Virus record (IMG/VR): IMGVR_UViG_3300013101_002049 | Coordinates: 86,129-150,128 of that record | Source of the DNA: a virus | DNA length: 64,000 nucleotides | Reading direction: 5' to 3' (one strand) | Shown: in pieces, positions 1 through 8,336 of the stretch | Position numbering within the stretch: the stretch's first letter is position 1 | Layout: each line of letters begins with the position of its first letter | Notes under the pieces: model-generated | The model's input: the letters and a program-made list of their open reading frames with translations, nothing else | Told to the model about the DNA's origin: nothing | The model's database searches: none | Position numbers and translations under genes: made by a program

Positions 1-2
1 AT

Positions 3-998
3 TATTATTATTTTAATGATAAATTGCAATTTGAAGGCGAGCATGGTTTGTGGGGTTATGGAAATGTTGATAGTTCAAATAATCGAATACTTAAACATTT
101 AGATGAGGATTTAAGCGTTATAGCTTCGTATAGTGAGAGTTTACAAGATTTTTTATATGATTTAGCAACTGAATATAACGGAAGAGGCTGTTGGTATACT
201 AATTCTATTGATGATACGTTAGTGCATATGAATAGTGATTGTACTAAAATAAATACTATTATTATGAATTCACCAAGAAGTGTAGCTCGAACTACTGATG
301 GTGGTTGTTGGGTACATGATACGGAGGATGAAAAAGTTTATAGATATGATTGGAGTGGTAATAGAATTAAAACTTTTGATTTACCTTATAATGCGATGTA
401 TCAAACACATGGGTTAAGTTTTATAATAGATGATCGCAGAGATGGTTTTTGGTATCGTCATGGTGATATAATACGTCATGTGACTAGTGCCGGTGCTGTG
501 GATGTAGGACCGGTTACGGTGGTGGATTCTAATCAAATGTTTGGATCTCCAATTGGTTGTTTTGTACATTCATCTGATGATAATAAGATGTATTGGATTA
601 ATATGAACGGCGGTATTGAAAGTTATCATTCTATGCCTGGAGGTGAATCTACTATTATATCTGGGTTTTATTATGGTTACGATGAATTTGAAGAATTTAA
701 AGAGCATTATATTCCGGTTTCTTATGACCCAGTTTGGGGAACTGGTGGTAGTTTGGAATGGCAAGAAGTAAGGAAAGATGGTTATTTTTTACCAAAAACT
801 CAATATCACCAGGCAGAAATTACTTTAAGAGGAACAGCAGAATTAGAAAAAATTATTATAGCGCCAGCTGTAAAAGTTCAAGATATACAACCAAAAAGTA
901 GTCGAAATATGTATGTGCGAACAAATATACCGCTCGAGGCTGATATATCTGATTATGAAATAAAATTAAGAACTTGGTGGGGGATAGAAGATATTTAA
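3..998 (+). CDS. phage structural protein, beta-propeller-like (5' end missing)
   Basis: The frame is open from the first bases of the window, so the N-terminus lies upstream; the only start inside is a TTG at 24 without a convincing ribosome site. About 332 residues are visible. Short strand patterns recur every 40-50 residues (GYGNVDSSNNRI, GGCWVHDTEDEKVYRYD, DGFWYRHGDIIRHV), as in NHL-like beta-propellers. The tail, after GGSLEWQEVRKDGYFLPKTQ, looks like a separate beta domain. It heads a run of adsorption-type genes, so a tail or fibre role is inferred. No enzyme motif is seen. Confidence 0.6.
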   Translation, partial: YYYFNDKLQFEGEHGLWGYGNVDSSNNRILKHLDEDLSVIASYSESLQDFLYDLATEYNGRGCWYTNSIDDTLVHMNSDCTKINTIIMNSPRSVARTTDGGCWVHDTEDEKVYRYDWSGNRIKTFDLPYNAMYQTHGLSFIIDDRRDGFWYRHGDIIRHVTSAGAVDVGPVTVVDSNQMFGSPIGCFVHSSDDNKMYWINMNGGIESYHSMPGGESTIISGFYYGYDEFEEFKEHYIPVSYDPVWGTGGSLEWQEVRKDGYFLPKTQYHQAEITLRGTAELEKIIIAPAVKVQDIQPKSSRNMYVRTNIPLEADISDYEIKLRTWWGIEDI

Positions 999-1020
999 TT
1001 GAATAAGGAGTAAAATTAAT

Positions 1021-1818
1021 ATGGGATATGCTACATGGAATCCATCAGATAAGCATAGTGATATAACATTATCTAATGGTAATTTAACTGTGGGACATAC
1101 TGGTTCCACTTATAGGTCTGTTAGATCTACTGTAAGTGTTAGCAGTGGTAAATGGTATTGGGAAATTACTGTTGATTCGTCTAGAGACCAAGTTTTTGGT
1201 GTGGGTAATAGTAGCGCGTCATTAAGTGAAGCACCTGGATGGAGTGATACTAGTGGCTGGGGTCTACAAGGTTATTATAGCCCAACAAGGTTATATCACA
1301 ATGGAAGTTATGATGGTTATGGAAGTCAGTGGTCAGATAACGATGTTATAGGAGTAGCTCTTGATTTGGATAATGGTAAATTGTGGTTTTCTAAAAATGG
1401 AGTATATCCAAATGGTGGAGATCCAGCTAATGGTACTAACCCTGGAGCAACTGGAGTAAGCGGGCACATTTATGCTATGGTTTCTCCGTATAATAGTAGT
1501 TGTTCGTCAACTACAAATTTTGGAAGTACACCATTTTCTTATACTGTGCCTAATGGATTTATGGCTGGTTTAACTGATTATTTAGGTTATTTTTCTGGTT
1601 ACGTTAAAGAGGGGGATGTAGCTGTTAGTAGAATTGTAAGATTGTATAATAGGAATAGTGGTTTATTAGTAGATTCAACTACATCAAGTGGTAATGGTTA
1701 TTATTATGTCGAAACAACATATTCTGGTGCACATTATTTAATAGCTTTAGATGATGATAGTGGTGATAGTTATAATATGGCTCGTTTAGATAAAATGATT
1801 CCTGTTAGTATAATTTAA
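1021..1818 (+). CDS. SPRY-domain phage structural protein with C-terminal beta-sandwich module
   Basis: 265 residues, with AAGGAG placed 5' of the ATG. Residues about 30-185 match the SPRY/B30.2 pattern: GKWYWEITVD, VFGVG, GWGLQGYY, DVIGVALDLDNGKLWFSKNG. SPRY domains bind proteins or ligands and occur in phage fibre proteins. Residues about 190-265 form a transthyretin/carboxypeptidase-regulatory-like module (SGYVKEGDVAVSRIVRLYNR ... GYYYVETTYSGAHYLIALDD) that recurs at the C-termini of the genes at 2646 and 4258. Probably a receptor-binding or decoration protein. Confidence 0.72.
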   Translation: MGYATWNPSDKHSDITLSNGNLTVGHTGSTYRSVRSTVSVSSGKWYWEITVDSSRDQVFGVGNSSASLSEAPGWSDTSGWGLQGYYSPTRLYHNGSYDGYGSQWSDNDVIGVALDLDNGKLWFSKNGVYPNGGDPANGTNPGATGVSGHIYAMVSPYNSSCSSTTNFGSTPFSYTVPNGFMAGLTDYLGYFSGYVKEGDVAVSRIVRLYNRNSGLLVDSTTSSGNGYYYVETTYSGAHYLIALDDDSGDSYNMARLDKMIPVSII

Positions 1819-1830
1819 AAGGAGGCAAAA

Positions 1831-2640
1831 ATGTCTATTTATGATCCACCTATTGGAAATGATGCTGATCTTATTTTTGTGTCTCCTGGTTATGAAGCTC
1901 CATTAGGGAATGATTCTGATTTGATTTTCGGTCCAGATATCATAGAAACGCTTTATCAGATTTGGACTGACGATGATTATGTTTATGCTGCTACAGCAAG
2001 AGGTTTAGATATTTATGACATTGAAACTGAAGAAAAATATGCTTTTATAAATTATTCAAATGGATTTAATACAGTATGGGCAAACGATGATAGAGTTTTT
2101 GTTGGCACAACTAATAGTGGTGTCAAATATTTTAATAAAACTTGTATTAGTGGTAGTATTAGTGATCCATACAATTTAATTATTTGTTTAAGTGATTTAA
2201 GTGATCTAACTTATTATAGTCAATTAACATCAACTTATATTAAATATATCCATGGAAATAGTGATAAATTATTGATTATCACAAACAGCGGTATCGATGT
2301 GGTAAAATTAGATCCACAGAGTTATCGAAGTCATTCTACAATGACAAGTGGTGTAAAAGGATTTATGACCTCGACTGGAAAATTTTACTATACAGTTTCA
2401 GGTACAAATGAATGGGCTATACATCGACTTAATACATGTTTAGTTGATTGGTCGGTTCCAGATAATGTGTATAGAACTGGAGGTAGTATATTTGATGCTG
2501 ACTTAACATTAAATGATATGTTTGTTACTGAAAATACTGCGTCGAATGATATATCAAACACATTGTTTGTTGCGACTTCAAGTGGTGTTTATGTAATTGA
2601 TGAAGGAAATGATCTATATGCTATTTATTATAAGGAGTAA
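1831..2640 (+). CDS. phage structural protein, beta-propeller-like
   Basis: 269 residues behind AAAGGAGG. It begins with a doubled motif, PPIGNDADLIF ... GYEAPLGNDSDLIFG, whose second half resembles the N-termini of the genes at 3938 and 8337. The rest has propeller-like blades (DDDYVYAATARGLDIYDIET, DDRVFVGTTNSGVKYFN, SDKLLIITNSGIDVVKLD, NTLFVATSSGVYVIDE). No catalytic motif. It lies between SPRY and LamG structural proteins, so a virion role is inferred. Confidence 0.6.
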   Translation: MSIYDPPIGNDADLIFVSPGYEAPLGNDSDLIFGPDIIETLYQIWTDDDYVYAATARGLDIYDIETEEKYAFINYSNGFNTVWANDDRVFVGTTNSGVKYFNKTCISGSISDPYNLIICLSDLSDLTYYSQLTSTYIKYIHGNSDKLLIITNSGIDVVKLDPQSYRSHSTMTSGVKGFMTSTGKFYYTVSGTNEWAIHRLNTCLVDWSVPDNVYRTGGSIFDADLTLNDMFVTENTASNDISNTLFVATSSGVYVIDEGNDLYAIYYKE

Positions 2641-2645
2641 AAATT

Positions 2646-3935
2646 ATGCCTTGGTTAGAAGGATGGTCTAATAGAATAAAACTGACATTAGATGGATCTA
2701 AAATTGATGAAGATCTTACTGATTTTCCATTGATGATTAATGTTGCATCGGGAACTGGTCGTACTAATAGCGATATAACTGATGTGTTTGATGAATTGTC
2801 TACAATTTCCGGAACTAAAAAAATAGCTGTAACAACTAGTGACGGTGAAACTCAGTGTTACATTGAAATAGAGATTTGGGATTGGATTAATAAAGATGCT
2901 TATCTTTGGACTAAAGTTCCAACTATTACATCTGGAACAAATATAAATCTTTATTTATACTATGATAAAGATCAGCCTGATAATACAACTTATGTTGAGA
3001 ATACTGGAACTTATCCAGCAACGGAAGTGTGGGATGATAATTTTAAAGCAGTATATCATTTTTCAGAGTCCAGCGGTCAATTAATAGATTCAACCTCTAA
3101 TAATTTCAATTGTACTGTTAATGGGAGTACTACTAGAAATCATGATTCTCCAGTAGGATATGCGTATAATTTTGATGGATCTGGGGATTACGCTGAGACC
3201 TTATCAAATATAGGTATATCATCTGATGATGTTAGAACATCTCAAGTAGTAATAAAAGCTAATTCAACATCTCAGTCTCAGTGGGCTTATTATTTAGGTT
3301 GGGGAGGTACAAACACGCTTATTGATTGGAATATGAACCACTTTAACGATACTGGTCGATGGGGAACAAGTTTGTGGGGTGTAGCTTATGATTATGATAG
3401 TAGTGTAGATATTGACACTGATAATTGGCATATTAATACATTCAGATATGATGGGTCTAATGTGTCTTCATTTATTGATTTAACTGAATTTGGTGTTAAT
3501 GCACATACACCTAACACTTCAGATACTCATTTATTTATCGGTGGTGGTCATTACGGTGGTAGGGATTTTAATTGTAAAATTTCTGAAGTGAGGATATCTG
3601 ATATAAATAGAGCTGATGCTTGGCTTAAAGCCGATTATTATTCAGTTCATGATGATTTAATAACTTTTAGTGATCCAGATAAAAGTGGACCACCAGTTTT
3701 AAGTTTTTCTGGTTATACTTATGAGATTGGATTACCGGTGTCAAGGATTGTGAGAGCTTATCGCCGTGATACTGGCGAGCTGGTAGATGAAACTACATCT
3801 GATTCATCAGGGTATTATTATTTAAATACTACAATTAGTGGCGAACATTCATTAGTTTGTTTAGATGACGTTGGTGGAAATGATTATAATGATTTGATTA
3901 TAGGGTGTGCTACTGCTTCTGGGATAGGAGGTTAG
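2646..3935 (+). CDS. DUF2341/LamG-like phage structural protein
   Basis: 429 residues. Residues 1-110 fit DUF2341 (WSNRIKLTLDGSKID, FPLMI, KIAVTTSDGETQCYIEIEIW, WTKVPTITSGTNINLYLYYD). Residues about 125-335 fit a concanavalin A/LamG jelly roll (AVYHFSESSGQLIDSTS, YAYNFDGSGDYAE, KISEVRISDINRADAWLKADYYS). The last 75 residues are the same beta-sandwich module as in the gene at 1021 (GLPVSRIVRAYRRDTGELVD). DUF2341-LamG proteins bind glycans and are common in fibres. Paralogue of the gene at 4258 without its extra insertions. Confidence 0.72.
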   Translation: MPWLEGWSNRIKLTLDGSKIDEDLTDFPLMINVASGTGRTNSDITDVFDELSTISGTKKIAVTTSDGETQCYIEIEIWDWINKDAYLWTKVPTITSGTNINLYLYYDKDQPDNTTYVENTGTYPATEVWDDNFKAVYHFSESSGQLIDSTSNNFNCTVNGSTTRNHDSPVGYAYNFDGSGDYAETLSNIGISSDDVRTSQVVIKANSTSQSQWAYYLGWGGTNTLIDWNMNHFNDTGRWGTSLWGVAYDYDSSVDIDTDNWHINTFRYDGSNVSSFIDLTEFGVNAHTPNTSDTHLFIGGGHYGGRDFNCKISEVRISDINRADAWLKADYYSVHDDLITFSDPDKSGPPVLSFSGYTYEIGLPVSRIVRAYRRDTGELVDETTSDSSGYYYLNTTISGEHSLVCLDDVGGNDYNDLIIGCATASGIGG

Positions 3936-3937
3936 TT

Positions 3938-4243
3938 ATGAATAATTTTAATTTCACTGAATCTGGTTATATTCCTCCGTTACAAACTGAATATAATTTT
4001 AATTTTGGAGAAGTATATAGTGTTTATAATATTATCAAGAGTTTGTCAGATTATTTTGTTGCAATATGGGCAGATTCGGACGCAAGTTTAGAAAACGGTA
4101 AGATGTATGTTAGTTCGGCTGCATCATTTAATATAATAAATTTAAGTACTCATAGTGTCGAAGACTATTATACTGAAAGTCATGCTGGAGAAGCTGGTGA
4201 AGTACTAGAAGGTGATGATATAGTTGATGTTAACACACTATAA
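3938..4243 (+). CDS. small structural protein with shared GYxPP N-terminal motif
   Basis: 101 residues from the ATG at 3938, chosen because ATAGGAGG sits just upstream; a GTG at 3905 in the same frame overlaps the previous gene and has no ribosome site. The N-terminus (NFTESGYIPPLQTEYNFNFG) resembles those of the genes at 1831 and 8337. The rest reads like a single propeller-type blade (KMYVSSAASFNIINLSTHSV). It may be a shortened relative of the gene at 1831. Function unknown; a virion component is inferred from context. Confidence 0.55.
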   Translation: MNNFNFTESGYIPPLQTEYNFNFGEVYSVYNIIKSLSDYFVAIWADSDASLENGKMYVSSAASFNIINLSTHSVEDYYTESHAGEAGEVLEGDDIVDVNTL

Positions 4244-4257
4244 AGGAGACCTACAAC

Positions 4258-7200
4258 ATGGGTTTTGATACATGGCAAAATAAATTAAAATTAACAATAG
4301 ATTCTTCTAAAATAGACGAAGATCTTACCAATTTCCCAATTTTGGTAGCTTTGTCTTCTGGAACTGGTATAACTAATTATGATGCTACTGATGTGTTTGA
4401 CCAGTTGGAGCCGAATACTATCTCTGGGGTTGCTGTGTCTGGTACATACGATGATTATACAAAATTGATGCTCCATATGGATGGGGATTTTTCTGATTCA
4501 CAACATACTATTACTATGAATGGTAATCCTAAATTATATGCTACTGGAATATTTAACGGTAGTATGTATTTTGATGGTGCTGGTGATTATTTAAATATTC
4601 CTGATAGTAGTGATTTTGATTTGACTTCTGTATTTACTATTGATTTTTGGTTTAAAACTAATACTTCAAACCAATGTTGTTTACTTAATACTGGAAATGC
4701 TAACAATTCCAATGAGTATCAGATCGAAATGAATAGAACAGCAGGTAAGTTGTCAGTGTATTCTTCTGGACAAAAATGTGTAACTGCTAGTTCTTGGAAT
4801 GATAACAATTGGCATCATTGCGCTTTAGTCTGTGATGGCACAGATATGAAAATGTATATAGATGGTGTAAAAGATGGAGAAGAACTTTCTTACGCTCCAT
4901 CGTGGACACCTACTGGAATGTATATAGGTTCTGCTGGAGGGTCTGAATATTACACTGGTTATATAGATGAATTACGTATATCAAAAGGGATATCAAGATG
5001 GACTTCAAATTTTACTACGCCGACTGAACCTTATACAACTGACTCTGGAACAGTTCTTTTGCTTCATATGGATGGAGATCAGTCTGAGTCACAACACACA
5101 GTTACTTTTAATGGTAACCCACAGTTGTACGCTACTGGTAAATTTAATGGTAGTATGTATTTTGATGGTACAGGAGATTATTTAAGTCTAAGTGATGATT
5201 CTGATTGGGATTTTGGAACTGGTGATTTTACTATAGATTTTTGGATAAATCCAGGAGTACTTCCAGCTAATTATTTTGAATTATCTGGAACAGCTACTGG
5301 TGATATGTTTATAGGTGGTAGATCTGGAACAGTAGGTATAGGTAGGGTAAATGTAGCTTGGGATCAGGAATATGTAGGGGGACTTTCTACCACTACATGG
5401 GCTCATATAGCTTTTGTTAGATTTAGTGGTGTATTAACTATTTATGTCAATGGTTTAAGTATTGGTTCGGATAATAATACTAATGATTATGATTTTAACT
5501 CTTTATATGTTGGTCGCCAATCAGGTTACTATTATACTGGTTATATAGATGAATTACGATTTTCTAAAGGAATTGCTCGTTGGACTTCAAATTTTATTCC
5601 TCCAACTGGACCTTATGGAAGTTCATGGGATAACAGAAAAAAAATAGCTGTAACTACTGAAGTTGCTTCTCCTGGTATATATGATCCAATGACTAAATTA
5701 TTATTGCATATGGACGGTGACCAGTCTGATTCTGAGCATACAGTCACATTTGCTGGAAATGCACAAAGTTATTCAGCTATTGGTAAATTTGATGGAAGTT
5801 ATAAATTTGATGGAGCTGGTGACTATTTGAATTTAGGAAGTGATTCTGATTGGAATTTTGGGTCGGAAGAATTTACTATAGATTTTTGGATGTATGCTAC
5901 TTCGAATGCAGATGAACGAGATGGTTTAATATGTGTCCAAAATGGATCAGGTGATATTGAAATACACATTGGTTTAGGCGTAGCTAGTTGGGGCAGCGCG
6001 GGTGATAAAATATGTTTATCTATTAATTATTCTGGTGGTTGGGGAGCAGATTTAGTTGGGTCTATTGGAGTATGTGATTCTACTTGGCATCATGTAGCTA
6101 TTACTAAAAGTGGTACCTCTTGGAAAACTTATATCGATGGCGTTGAGGATATCTCTACCACTTATAGTTTTAGTCCAGGAGCTGGAACATTGTTAATAGG
6201 TGCGCATATAACTACTGATAGATGGTTTAATGGTTATTTAGATGAAGTCCGAATTTCGAAAGGAGTTGTTCGATGGGATTCTAGTTTTACCCCACCAACA
6301 GAGGCTTATACGACTGATTCCGGAACAGTTTTGCTGCTTCATATGGATGGTGACCAATCTAGGTCAGAGCATTCATTTATGTTTAACGGTAATCCGCAAA
6401 TTTCCTCTGCTGAATATAAATTTAATAGTAGTTACTATTTTGATGGCAGCGGGGATTATTTGTCTATACCATCATCTACTGATTTTGGATTTGGTACAGA
6501 TGATTTTACAATAGAATGTTGGACAAAATTTGGGGGAAGTCAAACAAACGATTCGGTTATTTGTGCTAATTGGGAAGAAACTGGTGGTTCTTGGGCGGCT
6601 AATGAATGGACACTTCATAATAATCATCATGTTAGTGGAGGTTATTGGTCATTTTGGGTATATAATATAAATTCTAGTGCAGAGATATTAGTGTCTACAT
6701 CAGCATCAAATGATGATACTTGGACACATGTAGCTGTGGTTAGATCTGGTCAGAATTTTTATTTATTTGTTAATGGTGTTTTAGAAGATTCTACGTCTTC
6801 TAATCTTTCATTGGATGGTGGTGGATCTCACCCAGTTTATATAGGCGGGGATATAAGTACTATGTATTTAACTGGGTATGTTGAAGAGTTTCGTATATCT
6901 AAAGGAATAGCACGGTGGACCACAACATTCAGCGGGTTGTTGCCAACAGATGCTTATGCTAGATCTACAGGCGAAGTGCAATTACCAGTAGAAATAGAAC
7001 GTTGGGATAGTATAAATGAAAAAGCATGGTTGTGGACTCAGGTTCCAACTATTACGTCTGGTACTGATACAGATTTATATTTGTATTATGATAAAGATCA
7101 ATCTGATAATACAACTTATATAGGAGATACCGGTGAAGTAGCATCTCAAAATGTGTGGGATAATGATTTTGTTGGTGTTTGGCATATGAGTCAAGATCCA

Positions 7201-8325
7201 TCTGGTGGGCTTAGTACTATAAAAGATTCTACTTCATCTGTTAATGATGGGACCCCAGCTGGTTCTATGACTTCTACCGATTTAGTTGATGGTAAAATAA
7301 GTAAAGCCTTAGATTTTGATGGTAGTGATGATGTTATTACTCTTGGTACTATAACTACAGCAGCGTGGACGGCTGAAATTATATCGAAACCTATTAATTA
7401 CACACAAAGCGGTGATGGTTTTATTGTTTTTGATGGCAATGGTATTGTTCAGGCAAATGGTTATTGGGCTTTACTCGAAAATAGTGATTGTCAACGAAAA
7501 GGTAATTCCCTTTCTATAAGCGGTGATTTTGTAAACATAGTGGCTTCTTATGATGGAAGTTCTGTTTATAAAATGTATGAAAATGGTGTAGAAAATAGTT
7601 CATCACATGTTAATAGTGGTTGGGCTTTAGGTGATAAATACTATATAGCAGAGGGGTATAGTAGTCGTAGACCAGAAGGTAAAATTGACGAGGTTCGAGT
7701 GTCTAATACTGAGCGTTCTACTGCTTGGGTAAAATCTACTTATTATTCTAATTGGAATAATTTAATAACTTTTTCTGAATCATCGTTTGTTAATTTTGTT
7801 TTTAGTAATCCGGTTCCGGCGGATGCGTCCACTCAGTATGGTTATAGACATTTACTTAAAATAACTGTTACTACTAGTGGTAATACCGCTGCGTCATATG
7901 CGAATGATATTACTTTTTATGATGGGTCGGATAATAAAATAGGTAACACAGTATCTGGTGTGTCAAGTGGGGCACAATCAACTAGTACTGACTATTATCT
8001 TACTCCGACCGCTGGTACTAATAGTTGGTATGTATATTCAACTGCTAGCGGTTATGATGGCACAAGTTCTACTTATAGTTTTAATAATTTGTTTTTATGT
8101 GCGGGGTATACTGAGGTAGATGGTGTAAGAACTTCAGGTATTCCTGTTAGATTATATAAACGTAGTGATGGGTCGATGTTAGGTGAGGCTGTGACAAGTG
8201 GTGTAAGTGGTACATTTGTAATACCGACAAGTTATACGGGATATCATTATGCAGTGGCTTTACATCCTACAGATGATTATCGCAATGCAGAAATTTATGA
8301 TTGGTTAGCTCCGGTAGTTTCATAA
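4258..8325 (+). CDS. giant DUF2341 protein with five LamG domains, fibre/adhesin
   Basis: 1355 residues behind AAAGGAGACC. The DUF2341 domain is split: residues 1-62 match its start, about 452-475 a middle piece (WDNRKKIAVTT), and about 900-960 its end (PVEIERWDSINEKAWLW, LYLYYDKDQSDNTTY). Two LamG domains fill each gap (about 63-258 and 259-452; 475-682 and 683-898), each opening with LLLHMDGD-like sequence and closing with GYIDELRISKG-like sequence. A fifth LamG spans about 965-1175, followed by an Ig-like stretch and the beta-sandwich C-terminal module. Likely a glycan-binding fibre. Confidence 0.75.
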   Translation: MGFDTWQNKLKLTIDSSKIDEDLTNFPILVALSSGTGITNYDATDVFDQLEPNTISGVAVSGTYDDYTKLMLHMDGDFSDSQHTITMNGNPKLYATGIFNGSMYFDGAGDYLNIPDSSDFDLTSVFTIDFWFKTNTSNQCCLLNTGNANNSNEYQIEMNRTAGKLSVYSSGQKCVTASSWNDNNWHHCALVCDGTDMKMYIDGVKDGEELSYAPSWTPTGMYIGSAGGSEYYTGYIDELRISKGISRWTSNFTTPTEPYTTDSGTVLLLHMDGDQSESQHTVTFNGNPQLYATGKFNGSMYFDGTGDYLSLSDDSDWDFGTGDFTIDFWINPGVLPANYFELSGTATGDMFIGGRSGTVGIGRVNVAWDQEYVGGLSTTTWAHIAFVRFSGVLTIYVNGLSIGSDNNTNDYDFNSLYVGRQSGYYYTGYIDELRFSKGIARWTSNFIPPTGPYGSSWDNRKKIAVTTEVASPGIYDPMTKLLLHMDGDQSDSEHTVTFAGNAQSYSAIGKFDGSYKFDGAGDYLNLGSDSDWNFGSEEFTIDFWMYATSNADERDGLICVQNGSGDIEIHIGLGVASWGSAGDKICLSINYSGGWGADLVGSIGVCDSTWHHVAITKSGTSWKTYIDGVEDISTTYSFSPGAGTLLIGAHITTDRWFNGYLDEVRISKGVVRWDSSFTPPTEAYTTDSGTVLLLHMDGDQSRSEHSFMFNGNPQISSAEYKFNSSYYFDGSGDYLSIPSSTDFGFGTDDFTIECWTKFGGSQTNDSVICANWEETGGSWAANEWTLHNNHHVSGGYWSFWVYNINSSAEILVSTSASNDDTWTHVAVVRSGQNFYLFVNGVLEDSTSSNLSLDGGGSHPVYIGGDISTMYLTGYVEEFRISKGIARWTTTFSGLLPTDAYARSTGEVQLPVEIERWDSINEKAWLWTQVPTITSGTDTDLYLYYDKDQSDNTTYIGDTGEVASQNVWDNDFVGVWHMSQDPSGGLSTIKDSTSSVNDGTPAGSMTSTDLVDGKISKALDFDGSDDVITLGTITTAAWTAEIISKPINYTQSGDGFIVFDGNGIVQANGYWALLENSDCQRKGNSLSISGDFVNIVASYDGSSVYKMYENGVENSSSHVNSGWALGDKYYIAEGYSSRRPEGKIDEVRVSNTERSTAWVKSTYYSNWNNLITFSESSFVNFVFSNPVPADASTQYGYRHLLKITVTTSGNTAASYANDITFYDGSDNKIGNTVSGVSSGAQSTSTDYYLTPTAGTNSWYVYSTASGYDGTSSTYSFNNLFLCAGYTEVDGVRTSGIPVRLYKRSDGSMLGEAVTSGVSGTFVIPTSYTGYHYAVALHPTDDYRNAEIYDWLAPVVS
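4444..6950 (+). repeat. four tandem LamG-coding repeats
   Basis: Four coding repeats of about 590-650 bp starting near 4444, 5031, 5677 and 6301. The start of copies 2 and 4 (about 5030 and 6300) is nearly identical at DNA level (TDSGTVLLLHMDGDQS), and all share the closing (E)LRISKG..RWTS..F motif. Copies 1-2 and 3-4 form two pairs, which suggests duplication of a two-domain unit. Confidence 0.75.
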
Positions 8326-8336
8326 GGAGATCTTGA

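Noticed and set aside
4967-6514. Open frames at 4967-5185 and 6242-6514 (+ strand) that resemble each other
   Set aside because: They are the same alternative reading frame through two LamG repeats; the resemblance comes from the repeated coding DNA and neither has a ribosome site.
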